The position numbers and the translations under genes are program-made. DNA of 64,000 nucleotides from Candidatus Aenigmatarchaeota archaeon. GTDB taxonomy: Archaea > Aenigmatarchaeota > Aenigmatarchaeia > JACPZZ01. The DNA is taken from the NCBI GenBank assembly GCA_016180965.1, contig JACPAF010000002.1, positions 208,529 through 272,528 on the forward strand. The letters are read 5' to 3'. The notes beneath the pieces are model-generated. The model was not told where the DNA came from, made no database searches, and saw only the letters and a program-made list of their open reading frames with translations. This document shows positions 18,457 through 29,050 of the stretch, piece after piece (the first letter of the stretch is position 1; each line of letters begins with the position of its first letter).

Positions 18457-20537
18457 TAATTCGGCGGTTACGACTAAACAACATACGCTCCTATGTAAAC
18501 GAGGATATAAAATTCCCGGCCGGCGCAATTTTATTCGAAGGAGATGTGGGTTCCGGCAAAACGACGATACTTATCTCGATAGAATTTGCGCTGTTCGGCA
18601 CAAGTTCCGAATTAAAGGCGGAACACCTTTTAAGGAACGGCTGTTCAAAGGGCTTTGTTGAGTTAACAATTGACCTGGCCGGCAAAGAACTTACATTACG
18701 GCGAACGTTGGAAAAGGACAACGGAAAAATTTCACAGGTTGAATGCTATATAATACTGGACGGCACACGCGAGGATTATTCCGTGACGGAATTAAAATCA
18801 CGGGTCCTTTCCATACTGGGTTTCAACGAAAAGGTCCATCCGCAGGCTTCTTCGCTGATTTACAGGTATGCTGTTTTCACACCGCAGGAAAGAATGAAAG
18901 AAATATTGTCATCCAACGCAGATGAACGGCTGGAAACTATACGAAGAGCGTTTATGATGGAAGAGTACAAGACGGCCGTATCAAATTCGGAAGAAATGCA
19001 AAAATTTCTCAGGTTGGAGATAAAAACCGCCGAAATGGCGGTCGCGGATTTGCCGGAATTAAAGGGAAATATTAAACAATACGGAATTGAGTTGTCCGAC
19101 TTAAATTCCGAGTCTTCCAGATTGGCGATTCAGATAGAAAATGAAAGAAAAGAACTGTCCTCGGTCTCCGATAAAATTGAAAACCTCAGGAGGATGCGCG
19201 AGAAGCACGCCGCATTAAACGCGGAGATAGATTCGCTCAGCCGGATAATATTAACCGAAGAAAAAAACATGAATTCAATTTCCCAAAAATCACTGCTGTC
19301 CGATTCAAGGATGGAGATCACGAAAGAAAAAATGAAAATATTGGGGGAGAAAAAGACATCCACCGCGTCGGAGATAATTAATTGCATGTCACAGCTTGGG
19401 ATAGAAAATCCCAGCGTTCTAAGGATAGACGAAAACCTTGTGAACGAAGCCGTAAAAAGGATCAGGCTGGAAATGCAAAATTCGGTGGAAGAAATGGCCA
19501 AGACGAAATTGAAGATACAAGACCTGGAAAGCCTGATAGAGAAAGGAGTTTGCCCGGTCTGCGAGCAAGGAATAGATTCAGGCCATTTCAAAGACAGGAT
19601 AGATAATCATTCGTCCCACCTGAAAACAATACAAGACCTGGCTGAAAAGAATAAAAACCGCGAGCGTATTGCTGACGAACTAACGTCATTGGTTCCTTAC
19701 ATGAAAAACATAAACAAGGAGGCGGAGCTGCTGGCACAATCGTATGCCGAAGAGATGGAAAGGAAAAAAGAGCTTGCCGCAGACATAGAGAAGTCCATAA
19801 AATCGATAACCGACTCGAACAAAAAAAGGGAATACCTTGTGGAAGAGATAAACGGCCTTGGGTTAGAAATCGGAAAGATCGCGGACCTGGAAAACAAGGA
19901 AAAGGCGCACAGGAAAAACCTTGAAGAATTTTCACACCTTCATTCTGCAAAAAACCAGAGGCTGGCTGACGTAAAAATCATGATAGAAGAGGATTCCGAG
20001 AGGGTTAAACACATGGAATCGAAACTTGGCGGGATAAAAACTGCGAAGGAATGTTCTGATTGGCTCAGGTCCTATTTCACGCCTTCTGTAGAAAATATAG
20101 AAACGCACGTGTTTGCAGCTTACAACCGCAACTTCGATTCATTGTTTAAAAAATGGTTCTCGATGCTCATGGATTCCGGTGAAATAACTGTCCGTATTGA
20201 TGACAAGTTCACGCCTATAATTGAGCAAAACGGTTACGAACAGGATGTTGAAGCGCTGAGCGGAGGCGAAAAAACCTCGGTTGCGTTAGCATACCGCCTA
20301 GCGTTAAACACCATTGTCAAGGAGATAGCCGTTTCTTTGAGGAACAACCTGTTGATCCTTGACGAACCGACGGACGGATTTAGCAAGGAACAATTGCACC
20401 GAATGCGCGACATTTTAAATGAATTGCAGTGCGACCAGGTAATTATTGTTTCGCACGAAAAAGAACTGGAAGCATTCGTGGATAGCATAATAGAAGTCCG
20501 CAAGGAAGGAAGCGTTTCAAAAATAATCAGCAGATGA
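18453..20537 (+). CDS. rad50: Rad50 ATPase with CPVC zinc hook and short coiled coils (694 aa)
   Basis: GDVGSGKTTILISIEFALFG, GVCPVCEQGID, ALSGGEKTSVALAYRLAL, LLILDEPTDGF. Confidence 0.95.
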   Translation: MIIRRLRLNNIRSYVNEDIKFPAGAILFEGDVGSGKTTILISIEFALFGTSSELKAEHLLRNGCSKGFVELTIDLAGKELTLRRTLEKDNGKISQVECYIILDGTREDYSVTELKSRVLSILGFNEKVHPQASSLIYRYAVFTPQERMKEILSSNADERLETIRRAFMMEEYKTAVSNSEEMQKFLRLEIKTAEMAVADLPELKGNIKQYGIELSDLNSESSRLAIQIENERKELSSVSDKIENLRRMREKHAALNAEIDSLSRIILTEEKNMNSISQKSLLSDSRMEITKEKMKILGEKKTSTASEIINCMSQLGIENPSVLRIDENLVNEAVKRIRLEMQNSVEEMAKTKLKIQDLESLIEKGVCPVCEQGIDSGHFKDRIDNHSSHLKTIQDLAEKNKNRERIADELTSLVPYMKNINKEAELLAQSYAEEMERKKELAADIEKSIKSITDSNKKREYLVEEINGLGLEIGKIADLENKEKAHRKNLEEFSHLHSAKNQRLADVKIMIEEDSERVKHMESKLGGIKTAKECSDWLRSYFTPSVENIETHVFAAYNRNFDSLFKKWFSMLMDSGEITVRIDDKFTPIIEQNGYEQDVEALSGGEKTSVALAYRLALNTIVKEIAVSLRNNLLILDEPTDGFSKEQLHRMRDILNELQCDQVIIVSHEKELEAFVDSIIEVRKEGSVSKIISR

Positions 20538-20579
20538 ATCGGACAGCGGTTTTATAAGCAAAATTTGCAAATTCTAATC

Positions 20580-21335
20580 ATGCCAGTAAAAATCAGCTTC
20601 AAAGGGCACGACAAAAACCTGTTATCAGGCATATTGCACACACGCTTTTTAGGAAAAAGCTTGACCAAAAAGGATGACAATTCCATAGTCATCTCTGCGC
20701 ATGGGTTCGGAGTTGATAAAAACTACTGGATAATCAAAGAACTTTCCAAATATCTGGATAAGAAAGAAATTGCCTCGATGCGTTTTGATTTCATGGGCGT
20801 GGGAGATTCCGAGGGCAAAGTCGAGGATTCTAATTTGGAACAGATGGTTGACGACCTTAACGCCGCAGTTGAGCATGCCAAACAGCGGGGATACAAAAAA
20901 ATAAACGTTGTGGCCCACAGCCTCGGTGCGATGGTTGCTGTCCTTGCAGCGACTGCCAATAAGGATATACACGCGCTAACGTTGTTAGCTCCTGCTGTTG
21001 ACATAAAACATGCGATTAAAAAACGAAAAGACACTTACAAACACACCGCAGACGGGATGGTTGAGGTTGCTAAAATAAAGGTTAAAAGGGGATTCTTAAA
21101 AAACATATCGCGCGATGTGTACAGGGAGGCTGGAAAATTAAAAATTCCCGTTTTAATTGTGCACGGCGACGCGGACAGGAGCACGGACATGAAGAATGCA
21201 AAAAAATTCTTCAACAGACTAAAGACGAAAAAGAAGTTCGTCATAGTCAAAAATGCGAACCACCATTTCAGCAAGAAAAAACACCTGAATGTTCTGATGA
21301 AAGAAGCGTACAGATGGGCCACTAAGAAATTGTAA
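20580..21335 (+). CDS. Alpha/beta hydrolase (start moved from 20565 to ATG 20580)
   Basis: ISAHGFGVDKNYW, VAHSLGAMVAV nucleophile elbow, VHGDADRST; TATA-like TTTATAAG at 20551-20558 favours ATG 20580. Confidence 0.88.
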   Translation: MPVKISFKGHDKNLLSGILHTRFLGKSLTKKDDNSIVISAHGFGVDKNYWIIKELSKYLDKKEIASMRFDFMGVGDSEGKVEDSNLEQMVDDLNAAVEHAKQRGYKKINVVAHSLGAMVAVLAATANKDIHALTLLAPAVDIKHAIKKRKDTYKHTADGMVEVAKIKVKRGFLKNISRDVYREAGKLKIPVLIVHGDADRSTDMKNAKKFFNRLKTKKKFVIVKNANHHFSKKKHLNVLMKEAYRWATKKL

Positions 21336-21389
21336 TCCACATGTCACCAATTCGAGTGTTTTAATAATTCTGACACCTGATATTATCGA

Positions 21390-22154
21390 ATGCCGCTTGA
21401 ACCTAAATTCATAACCAACGAACCTGCAGTGCTGTTTGGAAAAACGCTAGTAATTGCGGATCTGCACATAGGCGTTGAGTACGAATTATACAGATCCGGG
21501 ATCCGGATACCCAAACAAACGGAGAAGCTGTTCGCCAGGATCAAAAAGTTGATAAAGACCACTAAAGCCGATAGATTGGTTCTATTAGGCGATTTAAAGC
21601 ATTTTATACCTTATTTATCCATTCAAGAAATAAGAGAGATACCTAAATTCATAGAGGAACTTGCAAAACTGGTTAAAGTCGATATTGTCCCTGGAAACCA
21701 TGATGGTGATTTAAAGAAGCTTTTAACAGGCGACGTAGAGTTCCATGACACCAAAGGTTTTCGTTTAGATAATGTTTACTTCAATCATGGCCACAGTTGG
21801 CCGAATAAGGATATTTTGGACTCAGAATACCTAATCATTGGTCATTTACATCCCTGTATAGAATTTAGAGACAAATTAGGCTTTCGTTTCATCGAACAAG
21901 CATGGATAAGACTTAATTTGGATAAAAGGATGCTTCTGAGCCATTATAAATCACATGAAACGAACCGCAAGGTTAAAGTTCTGGAAGTCATAATTATACC
22001 AGCTTTTAGCAAGTTCGTGGGTGGAAGGCCTTTCGATACTGACGGGCAAAGCAACTCACCGATGATAAGACTGGCTGACGCGAAGAATGCAAGGGCGTAT
22101 ATGCTCGACGGGACCGAGATAGGCAAATTGGCCAAATTAGGAAAAAAGATGTGA
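21390..22154 (+). CDS. Metallophosphoesterase
   Basis: LVIADLHIGVEYEL, LLGDLKHF, VPGNHDGD, NHGHSWP, IIGHLHP. Confidence 0.88.
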   Translation: MPLEPKFITNEPAVLFGKTLVIADLHIGVEYELYRSGIRIPKQTEKLFARIKKLIKTTKADRLVLLGDLKHFIPYLSIQEIREIPKFIEELAKLVKVDIVPGNHDGDLKKLLTGDVEFHDTKGFRLDNVYFNHGHSWPNKDILDSEYLIIGHLHPCIEFRDKLGFRFIEQAWIRLNLDKRMLLSHYKSHETNRKVKVLEVIIIPAFSKFVGGRPFDTDGQSNSPMIRLADAKNARAYMLDGTEIGKLAKLGKKM

Positions 22155-23494
22155 CATTTATGTATTCAAAACCGCTTGACAAATTGCTGCGCAAGAAGAA
22201 GGTTGAAGCAGGCGATGATGTACGGGTTACAAAGGAAAAGAATTCTTATACCGGAACGATTATGCCGAAAAGTGAATCCGCTGATGCAAACATACTGCTG
22301 ATTAAACTCGAGAACGGCTACAACATAGGGCTTGAACACAATTCCAAGATGAAAATTGAGAAACTTGGAACGAAATCAAAACTTGAGAAATTCCCAACAC
22401 AGGCTTTTACTTTCGACCCGAAGAAACCGACTATAATGATTCTACACACCGGCGGGACGATAGCTTCGCGCGTTGATTACAAAACCGGAGGCGTGTCGCC
22501 TGCATTTACGCCCGAAGAATTCATAGCGATGTTTCCCGAATTAACGAAAATAGCGAACATAAAATCAAGGATGATCATGAACATCGCTTCCGAGGATATG
22601 GACCAAACAAGATACGGCCATGTCGCGAAAGAGATTGAACGGGACGTAAAACTCGGCTTGGATGGAATAATTTTAGGTCACGGAACAGACACATTGCACT
22701 ATTCAGCTGCGATGTTAAGCTATATGCTTCAAAATTTGCCCGTTCCAGTCGTATTAGTCGGCGCGCAACGCTCTTCCGACAGGGGCAGCAGCGACGCCGC
22801 ACTCAATCTAGCGTGCGCAGCCAATTTCATAACGAAAACGGATTATGCGGGAGTCGCGATATGCATGCACGAAAATTCCTCCGATGATTCATGCCTAATA
22901 TTGCCGGCCACAAAAACAAGGAAGATGCACACAAGCAGGCGCGATGCGTTCAAGGCTGTCAACGCTGACCCAATAGCCCGAGTAACAAGCGACGGCAAAG
23001 TGGAAATGATCGCGGAAAATTACCTGAAAAAAGACAAGAAACGCAACATCAACGTCAACGTAATCATAGAACCGAAAGTCGCAATAGTAAAAATGTATCC
23101 TCTCGCTGAATCGACGATACTTGATTTTTATTTGAAAAGCGGTTACAGAGGGATTGTTATTGAAGGCACAGGCTTTGGACACGTGCCGACGTCTCCCGAA
23201 GATCCTAAAAAATCATGGATACCTGCGATCAAGAGTGCGGTGAAAGCAGGCATGACAATCGTAATTACATCGCAAACGATACACGGGGCAACGAACAGGC
23301 ATGTTTACAAAAATCTTAGGTTGTTAGAAGCGACCGGCGTAATATTTGGCGAGGATATGACCACAGAGGCTACATACGCAAAATTATGCTTCGTTCTTGG
23401 CAACGCAAAGGATCCGATCAAGATCAAAGAGATGCTGCTGACCAATATGTCAGGCGAAATTTCAAATAGAAGAGTGCTGAGGCAGTTTGTATGA
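22151..23494 (+). CDS. gatD: Glu-tRNA(Gln) amidotransferase subunit D
   Basis: ILHTGGTIASRVDYKTGGVSPAF, GHGTDTLHYSAAML; coupled to gatE. Confidence 0.95.
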   Translation: MTFMYSKPLDKLLRKKKVEAGDDVRVTKEKNSYTGTIMPKSESADANILLIKLENGYNIGLEHNSKMKIEKLGTKSKLEKFPTQAFTFDPKKPTIMILHTGGTIASRVDYKTGGVSPAFTPEEFIAMFPELTKIANIKSRMIMNIASEDMDQTRYGHVAKEIERDVKLGLDGIILGHGTDTLHYSAAMLSYMLQNLPVPVVLVGAQRSSDRGSSDAALNLACAANFITKTDYAGVAICMHENSSDDSCLILPATKTRKMHTSRRDAFKAVNADPIARVTSDGKVEMIAENYLKKDKKRNINVNVIIEPKVAIVKMYPLAESTILDFYLKSGYRGIVIEGTGFGHVPTSPEDPKKSWIPAIKSAVKAGMTIVITSQTIHGATNRHVYKNLRLLEATGVIFGEDMTTEATYAKLCFVLGNAKDPIKIKEMLLTNMSGEISNRRVLRQFV

Positions 23495-25389
23495 ATGATA
23501 AAATAGATTTCCAGACAATCGGGCTGAAGTACGGAGTGGAGATACACCAGAGGTTAGCAACGACGCGAAAATTATTCTGCTCATGCCCGGCGCGAATTTC
23601 TATTGACCAGCCGATAGGCAAAATTAACCGCAAGCTCCGCGCTGTTGCCGGAGAATTGGGCCTCGTGGACATGGCGGCGGCTTATGAATTCATTAGAAAC
23701 CGCACATTCACTTACCACATTTTTGATAAAGAAACTTGTTTAGTCGACATCGACGAGGAGCCGCCTCATTCGATTGATCCAGAGGCGGTCCGCACTACAT
23801 TGGAATTGGCTTTGCTATTGAAGGCTGACATACCGGGCGAAATACATGTGATGAGAAAAACTGTTATAGACGGGTCAAACACTTCCGGATTCCAGCGAAC
23901 TGCCATAATCGGGTTAAACGGCGTGTTAAGCTATGCGAACAAAAAGATTTTTATCCCAGTTATTGCAGTCGAGGAAGAATCGGCTGGTATAGTTGAAAAT
24001 GACGGCGACAATGTTACTTACCGCTTAGACCGCCTGGGAATTCCTTTAGTTGAAATATCCACGGGCCTGTTAGAAGGATTGTCGCCGAAAGATGCTGTTG
24101 AGATAGCATATCACATTGGAATGCTCGTAAGATCGACGGGCAAAGTTTTGCGCGGGATAGGTACAATACGCCAGGACGTTAACGTTTCAATAGAAGGCGG
24201 CAACCGCGTTGAGATAAAAGGCGTACAAACTCTCGATTTAATAGAAAAAGCGATTGAATACGAGGCTCAAAGACAATTAACGTTAAAAGAAATAAAAAAC
24301 GAGTTAAAAAACCGCGGATGCAAGCTTGAGCTGTTTGAAAAACCGCAAGATGTTACTAACATTTTTGCGGAGTCTAAATCCAAATTCGTAAAGAAATTAC
24401 TCGGGGAAAACAACAAAATATATGCATTTAACCTGTCCAAGTTCGGTTCGCTGCTCAAAAAAGAATTGTGTCCGGGGAAAACCTTTGGAAAAGAATTATC
24501 GGAATACGCAATCGCACAGGGCGTCGGAGGCATGGCGCACACAGACGAGGATATGACCAACTACCAGATGGACGCGGAAATGGAACGGGTGAAAGCGTTA
24601 CTAAGCCACGAATTGGAAGATTGCACAGTCATCATAGCAGGCCACGGCGAAAGGCCGATTAGAGCGTGCAACGCAGTTATGGAAAGATGCAAGGCTGCAT
24701 TATTTGAAATACCGCGCGAGGTGCGTGCGGCAAACGAAGACGGCACGACTAAATTCTCGCGCCCGCTGCCCGGTTCTTCCAGATTATATCCTGAAACTGA
24801 CATTCCCCCGTTCAGGATAACCAAAGACCTTATTGAAGAAACCAGGAAACATATTCCAGAAACCTGGGATAAAAAACTCGGCAGATTCACAAAAATGGGT
24901 CTCGGAAAAGATTTGTCGGACCAGATTGTACGGTCTGAATACCTGAACGATTTCGAAAACATAATAAAAAACACCGGCGTTTCTGCAAAATTCGTAGCGT
25001 CTGTTTTAATGTCGTCGATGACGGAATTGAGAAGGGAAGGCGTGAAAATTGAAAAAATAAATGAAGAGAAAATGCTTGAGATATTCAAGCTTCTTGAGGC
25101 TAAGAAAATAGGCAAAGAAGCTGTTAACGAAGTGTTAAAAGGTGTCAGCAAATACCCGATGCAAACTGTCGACGAGACTATAAGTAAATTAGGATTGAAA
25201 ATGATTTCCAAGGATGAATTGAAAGTTATAATCAAAGAAATCGTGCAGAAAAACGCCAGCCTCGTCAAGAAGGATAAAAAAGGCGCTGTTAAGAAATTAA
25301 TGGGCACTGTGATGAAGCAAGTGCGCGGAAAAATTGACGGTAAGCTTGTGAACGAGATTTTAACGGACGAAATAAAGAAAGTGAAATGA
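23491..25389 (+). CDS. gatE: Glu-tRNA(Gln) amidotransferase subunit E
   Basis: GLKYGVEIHQRLATTRKLFCSCPA; GatB/E catalytic and tail domains. Confidence 0.95.
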   Translation: MNDKIDFQTIGLKYGVEIHQRLATTRKLFCSCPARISIDQPIGKINRKLRAVAGELGLVDMAAAYEFIRNRTFTYHIFDKETCLVDIDEEPPHSIDPEAVRTTLELALLLKADIPGEIHVMRKTVIDGSNTSGFQRTAIIGLNGVLSYANKKIFIPVIAVEEESAGIVENDGDNVTYRLDRLGIPLVEISTGLLEGLSPKDAVEIAYHIGMLVRSTGKVLRGIGTIRQDVNVSIEGGNRVEIKGVQTLDLIEKAIEYEAQRQLTLKEIKNELKNRGCKLELFEKPQDVTNIFAESKSKFVKKLLGENNKIYAFNLSKFGSLLKKELCPGKTFGKELSEYAIAQGVGGMAHTDEDMTNYQMDAEMERVKALLSHELEDCTVIIAGHGERPIRACNAVMERCKAALFEIPREVRAANEDGTTKFSRPLPGSSRLYPETDIPPFRITKDLIEETRKHIPETWDKKLGRFTKMGLGKDLSDQIVRSEYLNDFENIIKNTGVSAKFVASVLMSSMTELRREGVKIEKINEEKMLEIFKLLEAKKIGKEAVNEVLKGVSKYPMQTVDETISKLGLKMISKDELKVIIKEIVQKNASLVKKDKKGAVKKLMGTVMKQVRGKIDGKLVNEILTDEIKKVK

Positions 25390-25866
25390 TCATTCGAATT
25401 TTTTGACCTTATAATTATCTCCACTCTTTTCCAATACACAATCGTAATATGTTCTCTTTTTTTGCAGCACCATTTTTTCCATTATCAGAAAATCACTTGG
25501 AATTATTTCTCTTTTGATACCGATTAAATCTCCTGTTGCAAACCATTTCACTTCGCCCTCGTCACTTGATGTCACTGATATATTTTCGGTCTCCAATTCG
25601 CATACGTGAAGTAGAAAATGCATAGTTGTAGTCCTATTTTCGACTAAATGTTCTGAAATTAAACCCAGATAACTTTTAAATTTTGTTTCAATCCCGCATT
25701 CCTCCTTTATTTCCCTTATAGCAGCCTCGTTTACATGCTCGTCCCTTTCTATTTTTCCTCCGGGCAAACCCCACAGACCGGAATAGGAGCCTCTGGCGCG
25801 TTTGATTAGAAGTATTTTGTCGTCTTTTATCAAAGCTGCCAATGCGACTGATAAAGGTAATTCCAT
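25390..25866 (-). CDS. NUDIX hydrolase
   Basis: GLPGGKIERDEHVNEAAIREIKEECGIE Nudix box. Confidence 0.93.
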   Translation of the reverse strand: MELPLSVALAALIKDDKILLIKRARGSYSGLWGLPGGKIERDEHVNEAAIREIKEECGIETKFKSYLGLISEHLVENRTTTMHFLLHVCELETENISVTSSDEGEVKWFATGDLIGIKREIIPSDFLIMEKMVLQKKRTYYDCVLEKSGDNYKVKKFE

Positions 25867-25870
25867 TATA

Positions 25871-27190
25871 TCACGCGTTTACAAAGCCTGTCAACTTCTT
25901 CTGGCGCATCACGTTGCGCAACACAGAAGAGTTTTGCAGCCATCTTTCCATTTTAATGGATAATTTGCCGGAAATGAAATTTAACGCCGACTGCAAATTA
26001 TCGAATTTCGCGGGCTGTTTTTCCATGCATTCGCGAACCGAATTGCGAGTAAACCAGACGCCCATCGGCATTATGTAGCCGGGATGGGTTTCTCGCATTA
26101 TCACAATTGATGCTTGTTTACGCTCCCGTTGAAGCAATTCAGACACGGCCAAACGTGCGGAATAAAAACAACCCCCGATGCGACTGTATTCTTTCTTTCC
26201 TTCGTTGTTTTCGTGGTCGGAGAATATCATTATTGAAGATGCGGGATTCCACAATGTTTCCGGGTACCACGCTTCGATAAGCTCGTAGGACCACGAATAG
26301 GGCATCATCAAAACCGCCCAGCGGTTGTCAAAGTATTCGTGATAATAAACGCGAAACTCGTCTATGGTCGGGTTTTGTTTCACTTGTTCGGAAATTGTTT
26401 TTGATAGAGTAGAATCGACGGCTGTTATTGACCAGCGCGTCGGGACTAATTTCCTTCTTTTTCCTAAACCGAACAACCCTGCGGAAAAGGAGCGCTGTAT
26501 TTTTGAAATGTAAATTCCTTTTTGATATAAGTTCATCACAGCATCTGCTGCCAGAAGGTCTGTGTCCGAATAAGCTTTTTCTATCGTTTGCTCTGTTTTC
26601 ATCGTACCTATCAAAATGTCCTTGATAGGGGCTGAAGGCCCGAATGGCTGCGAGTCTTCGCTAAAAGAACCGCCTCGCGGGGTTTTTGTGAACTTTGCCT
26701 CGATCTCAGCGGAATCTTTTGCAAGCGCAAGCTCTTTCAACACGTCAAGATATTTATTTTCCTCACCCATCACTTTAACAGGTTTCATTCCCCTGACTAA
26801 CTGCGAACGAAATGAAACTATATCATTCATAGATAAACCGTTCCACATTTCTGGCGTGTCCATTTTAATCGTGTCACCGTGAACCGGCGGGATTAAAGGC
26901 CCGACGAAAACTTTCGGATAACCGGCGCGACCAACGAAAATACCGGGCGGGCTCGAACCGGATAAATCCAGTGAGTCAATCAACGGCTTTGTTTTGAAAT
27001 AATTATATTCTTTCAGATGGCGCGGGCACATTTCTATGCCTTTAATCGCCTTCATTGTCTTGCACATGTAGCAATTCGCGGAGTCTTCCGTTTGTTGGGT
27101 GAATTTTTTGATGTTGTTTTTTACAATACCGAATTTGGCTAAAGAGCTTTTAGAAGACGGGAAAATTAAACGGCGGCCGTATTTTGGCAT
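25871..27190 (-). CDS. nre: Archaeal Nre DNA-repair protein
   Basis: CYMCKTMKAIKGIEMCPRHLKEY, PPGIFVGRAGYPKVFVGPLIPP, C-terminal QKKLTGFVNA resembling a PIP-box. Confidence 0.9.
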   Translation of the reverse strand: MPKYGRRLIFPSSKSSLAKFGIVKNNIKKFTQQTEDSANCYMCKTMKAIKGIEMCPRHLKEYNYFKTKPLIDSLDLSGSSPPGIFVGRAGYPKVFVGPLIPPVHGDTIKMDTPEMWNGLSMNDIVSFRSQLVRGMKPVKVMGEENKYLDVLKELALAKDSAEIEAKFTKTPRGGSFSEDSQPFGPSAPIKDILIGTMKTEQTIEKAYSDTDLLAADAVMNLYQKGIYISKIQRSFSAGLFGLGKRRKLVPTRWSITAVDSTLSKTISEQVKQNPTIDEFRVYYHEYFDNRWAVLMMPYSWSYELIEAWYPETLWNPASSIMIFSDHENNEGKKEYSRIGGCFYSARLAVSELLQRERKQASIVIMRETHPGYIMPMGVWFTRNSVRECMEKQPAKFDNLQSALNFISGKLSIKMERWLQNSSVLRNVMRQKKLTGFVNA

Positions 27191-27359
27191 GATGATAGTT
27201 TATTTCGGGGCTATAAATCGGCTAGCAAAGCGATGTTCCGATAGACGATGAATATTGATAAAAATTTATGCATTACCTACTTTCACATTTTTACCTAAGC
27301 TGCCAAACTATCCGCTTCGGGCAATAAGATAACAGACGGATTTAACCCTTCCAACAGTG

Positions 27360-28043
27360 TTAACAGAGTCGAATATTTTTTCCCCCTGTAATTTCTGGTA
27401 TGAAGACACCCGACAACGGCATGACGGACAAATTCGGGTTGATTTTACCAAGTTTTCCCGCCCACAGATAATCTTCCATTAAAAACTCTTCATCTTCGTC
27501 CGGGTTTATTCCTTTAGACTGGTAAAAATTATCTAGCGTCTGTTTCATTCCCATTGTCATCTGCTCTCTTAACTGAGCGGACTGAGCGGGGGATATTTCC
27601 TTGACAGCCTTCGCGATGTCTTCGTCGGCAGCCATTTGTTCACCAACAGCCAGCATTTGTTTCATAATTCTTTCATACTGGCTAACAGCTATACCCGACC
27701 TCGCTTTTCGTTTAACAGGATCTCCCAGATAAACAACATGAGATCCTGTACGTTTTGCGTATGCTCTGGCCTCTTTCAGTTCATAGCCGCGGATGCGGAT
27801 AAGGCCTTCTACTACCTCCTGAATCACCTGCCCCACGACCGGACTCACCCTCGAATAAACGGAAACGATCCTTGGCAGATAGGTTTGTTCAAGAACGCGA
27901 TTTCTGTTCAGCATGTCTTTTTCCAGCTGGGCGTCACTGGAATTTTCAACAGCCACTGTTTGCGGATGATAACGCGTTAACACTCTCTTAAGCCTTTCTG
28001 GACCCCTAAGATCCTCGTGTACAGTTCCTACCAAATTAATCAT
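27360..28043 (-). CDS. TraB-like family protein
   Basis: MINLVGTVHEDLRGPERLKRVLTRYHPQTVAVENS. Confidence 0.65.
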   Translation of the reverse strand: MINLVGTVHEDLRGPERLKRVLTRYHPQTVAVENSSDAQLEKDMLNRNRVLEQTYLPRIVSVYSRVSPVVGQVIQEVVEGLIRIRGYELKEARAYAKRTGSHVVYLGDPVKRKARSGIAVSQYERIMKQMLAVGEQMAADEDIAKAVKEISPAQSAQLREQMTMGMKQTLDNFYQSKGINPDEDEEFLMEDYLWAGKLGKINPNLSVMPLSGVFIPEITGGKNIRLC

Positions 28044-28129
28044 ATCGCTCGGCTTAGGTTATCAGAACTGGTTTATAAGCTTTTCTATCTTTCACTACAT
28101 AAAAATGGTGACACTATCTTAGGCAATAT

Positions 28130-29050
28130 CTATTCCAAAAACTCCACTTCATCAACTACGCCGTCGCCGTCGTAATCAATGCCTTTAACGACTTTCGTTG
28201 ACGAACGAGGATCGTATTTGTTGCCTTTCGCTACTTCGTTAAGATGTTTGACGAATGCGATTACAGTAGCGCGCGTGCCCGGAAAACGACGGCCAGCGAA
28301 AATTATGATTTTTTTCGTCTCGTCCCAGGGGTTTTTGGTTATTGCTATAAAGCCGTTATCGTCCTCGCCGTAGGAATGGCCGGACAATTTGGAAACAATA
28401 TTCCAATCGTCCGATTCGTCCATGCGCACTTTCAGCGCTTCGTTCAGAGTCGCTGTTAACATGTTGGCTTTCGGCCCGCCGACTACTATGAGATTTTGTT
28501 TATAATCACTGTCTCGCATTTCCGTGTCGAGTTTGTAATTGGCTGCAGATACGCTGTTGGTAAAACTTCCCAAAAACATCGCGAGGTCTATTGCGCAACA
28601 GGAATCAGAACCGCGCGCCTTGTATTTTCCGTGCGGGTCCGGAGAGCCTACTACAATCCTAAAATTGGCATTTCCGGATGATATCAAGCCTCTCAATATC
28701 TCAGGTACATTGCCAGCGTCGGGCTTGAACTTGTGGGTTTCCAGATTTTCGTGCATCACGACCAGCGCCTCGGGCTTTGCGGCGTAAAACTTTGTCAATG
28801 CTCCCTGCCTTTCCTCTGTGCGAATTAAACGAATTAAATCGCATTTTTTCAGCTGGTTTACGTGGTAATAGACCTTTTGTTCGTGAAGTTTAAGCTTCTT
28901 AGCCAAGTCCACAGCCGAAGAGGGTGTTTTGGCCAATTCCTGGTATATCTTCCAGCCAAGCTCGCTTGTTATAGCCTTCAACCGCTTTGGGCTGCGCAAA
29001 GCGCTCACGTCTGATGCCAGCCCGGATTCCGTATCCAATACCTTCAACAT
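28130..29050 (-). CDS. ArsR-like HTH regulator fused to S-layer-like C-terminal domain with EF-hand-like loop
   Basis: HTH: GWKIYQELAKTPSSAVDLAKKLKLHEQKVYYHVNQLKKCDLIRLIRTEERQGALTKFYAAKPEALV; NLIVVGGPKANMLTATLNEAL; DYDGDGVVDEVEFLE. Confidence 0.75.
   Translation of the reverse strand: MLKVLDTESGLASDVSALRSPKRLKAITSELGWKIYQELAKTPSSAVDLAKKLKLHEQKVYYHVNQLKKCDLIRLIRTEERQGALTKFYAAKPEALVVMHENLETHKFKPDAGNVPEILRGLISSGNANFRIVVGSPDPHGKYKARGSDSCCAIDLAMFLGSFTNSVSAANYKLDTEMRDSDYKQNLIVVGGPKANMLTATLNEALKVRMDESDDWNIVSKLSGHSYGEDDNGFIAITKNPWDETKKIIIFAGRRFPGTRATVIAFVKHLNEVAKGNKYDPRSSTKVVKGIDYDGDGVVDEVEFLE

Noticed and set aside
24561-25439. 292-aa minus-strand ORF opposite gatE
   Set aside because: Antisense of a well-recognised gatE; hydrophobic, low-complexity translation typical of the reverse complement of Lys/Glu-rich coding sequence.
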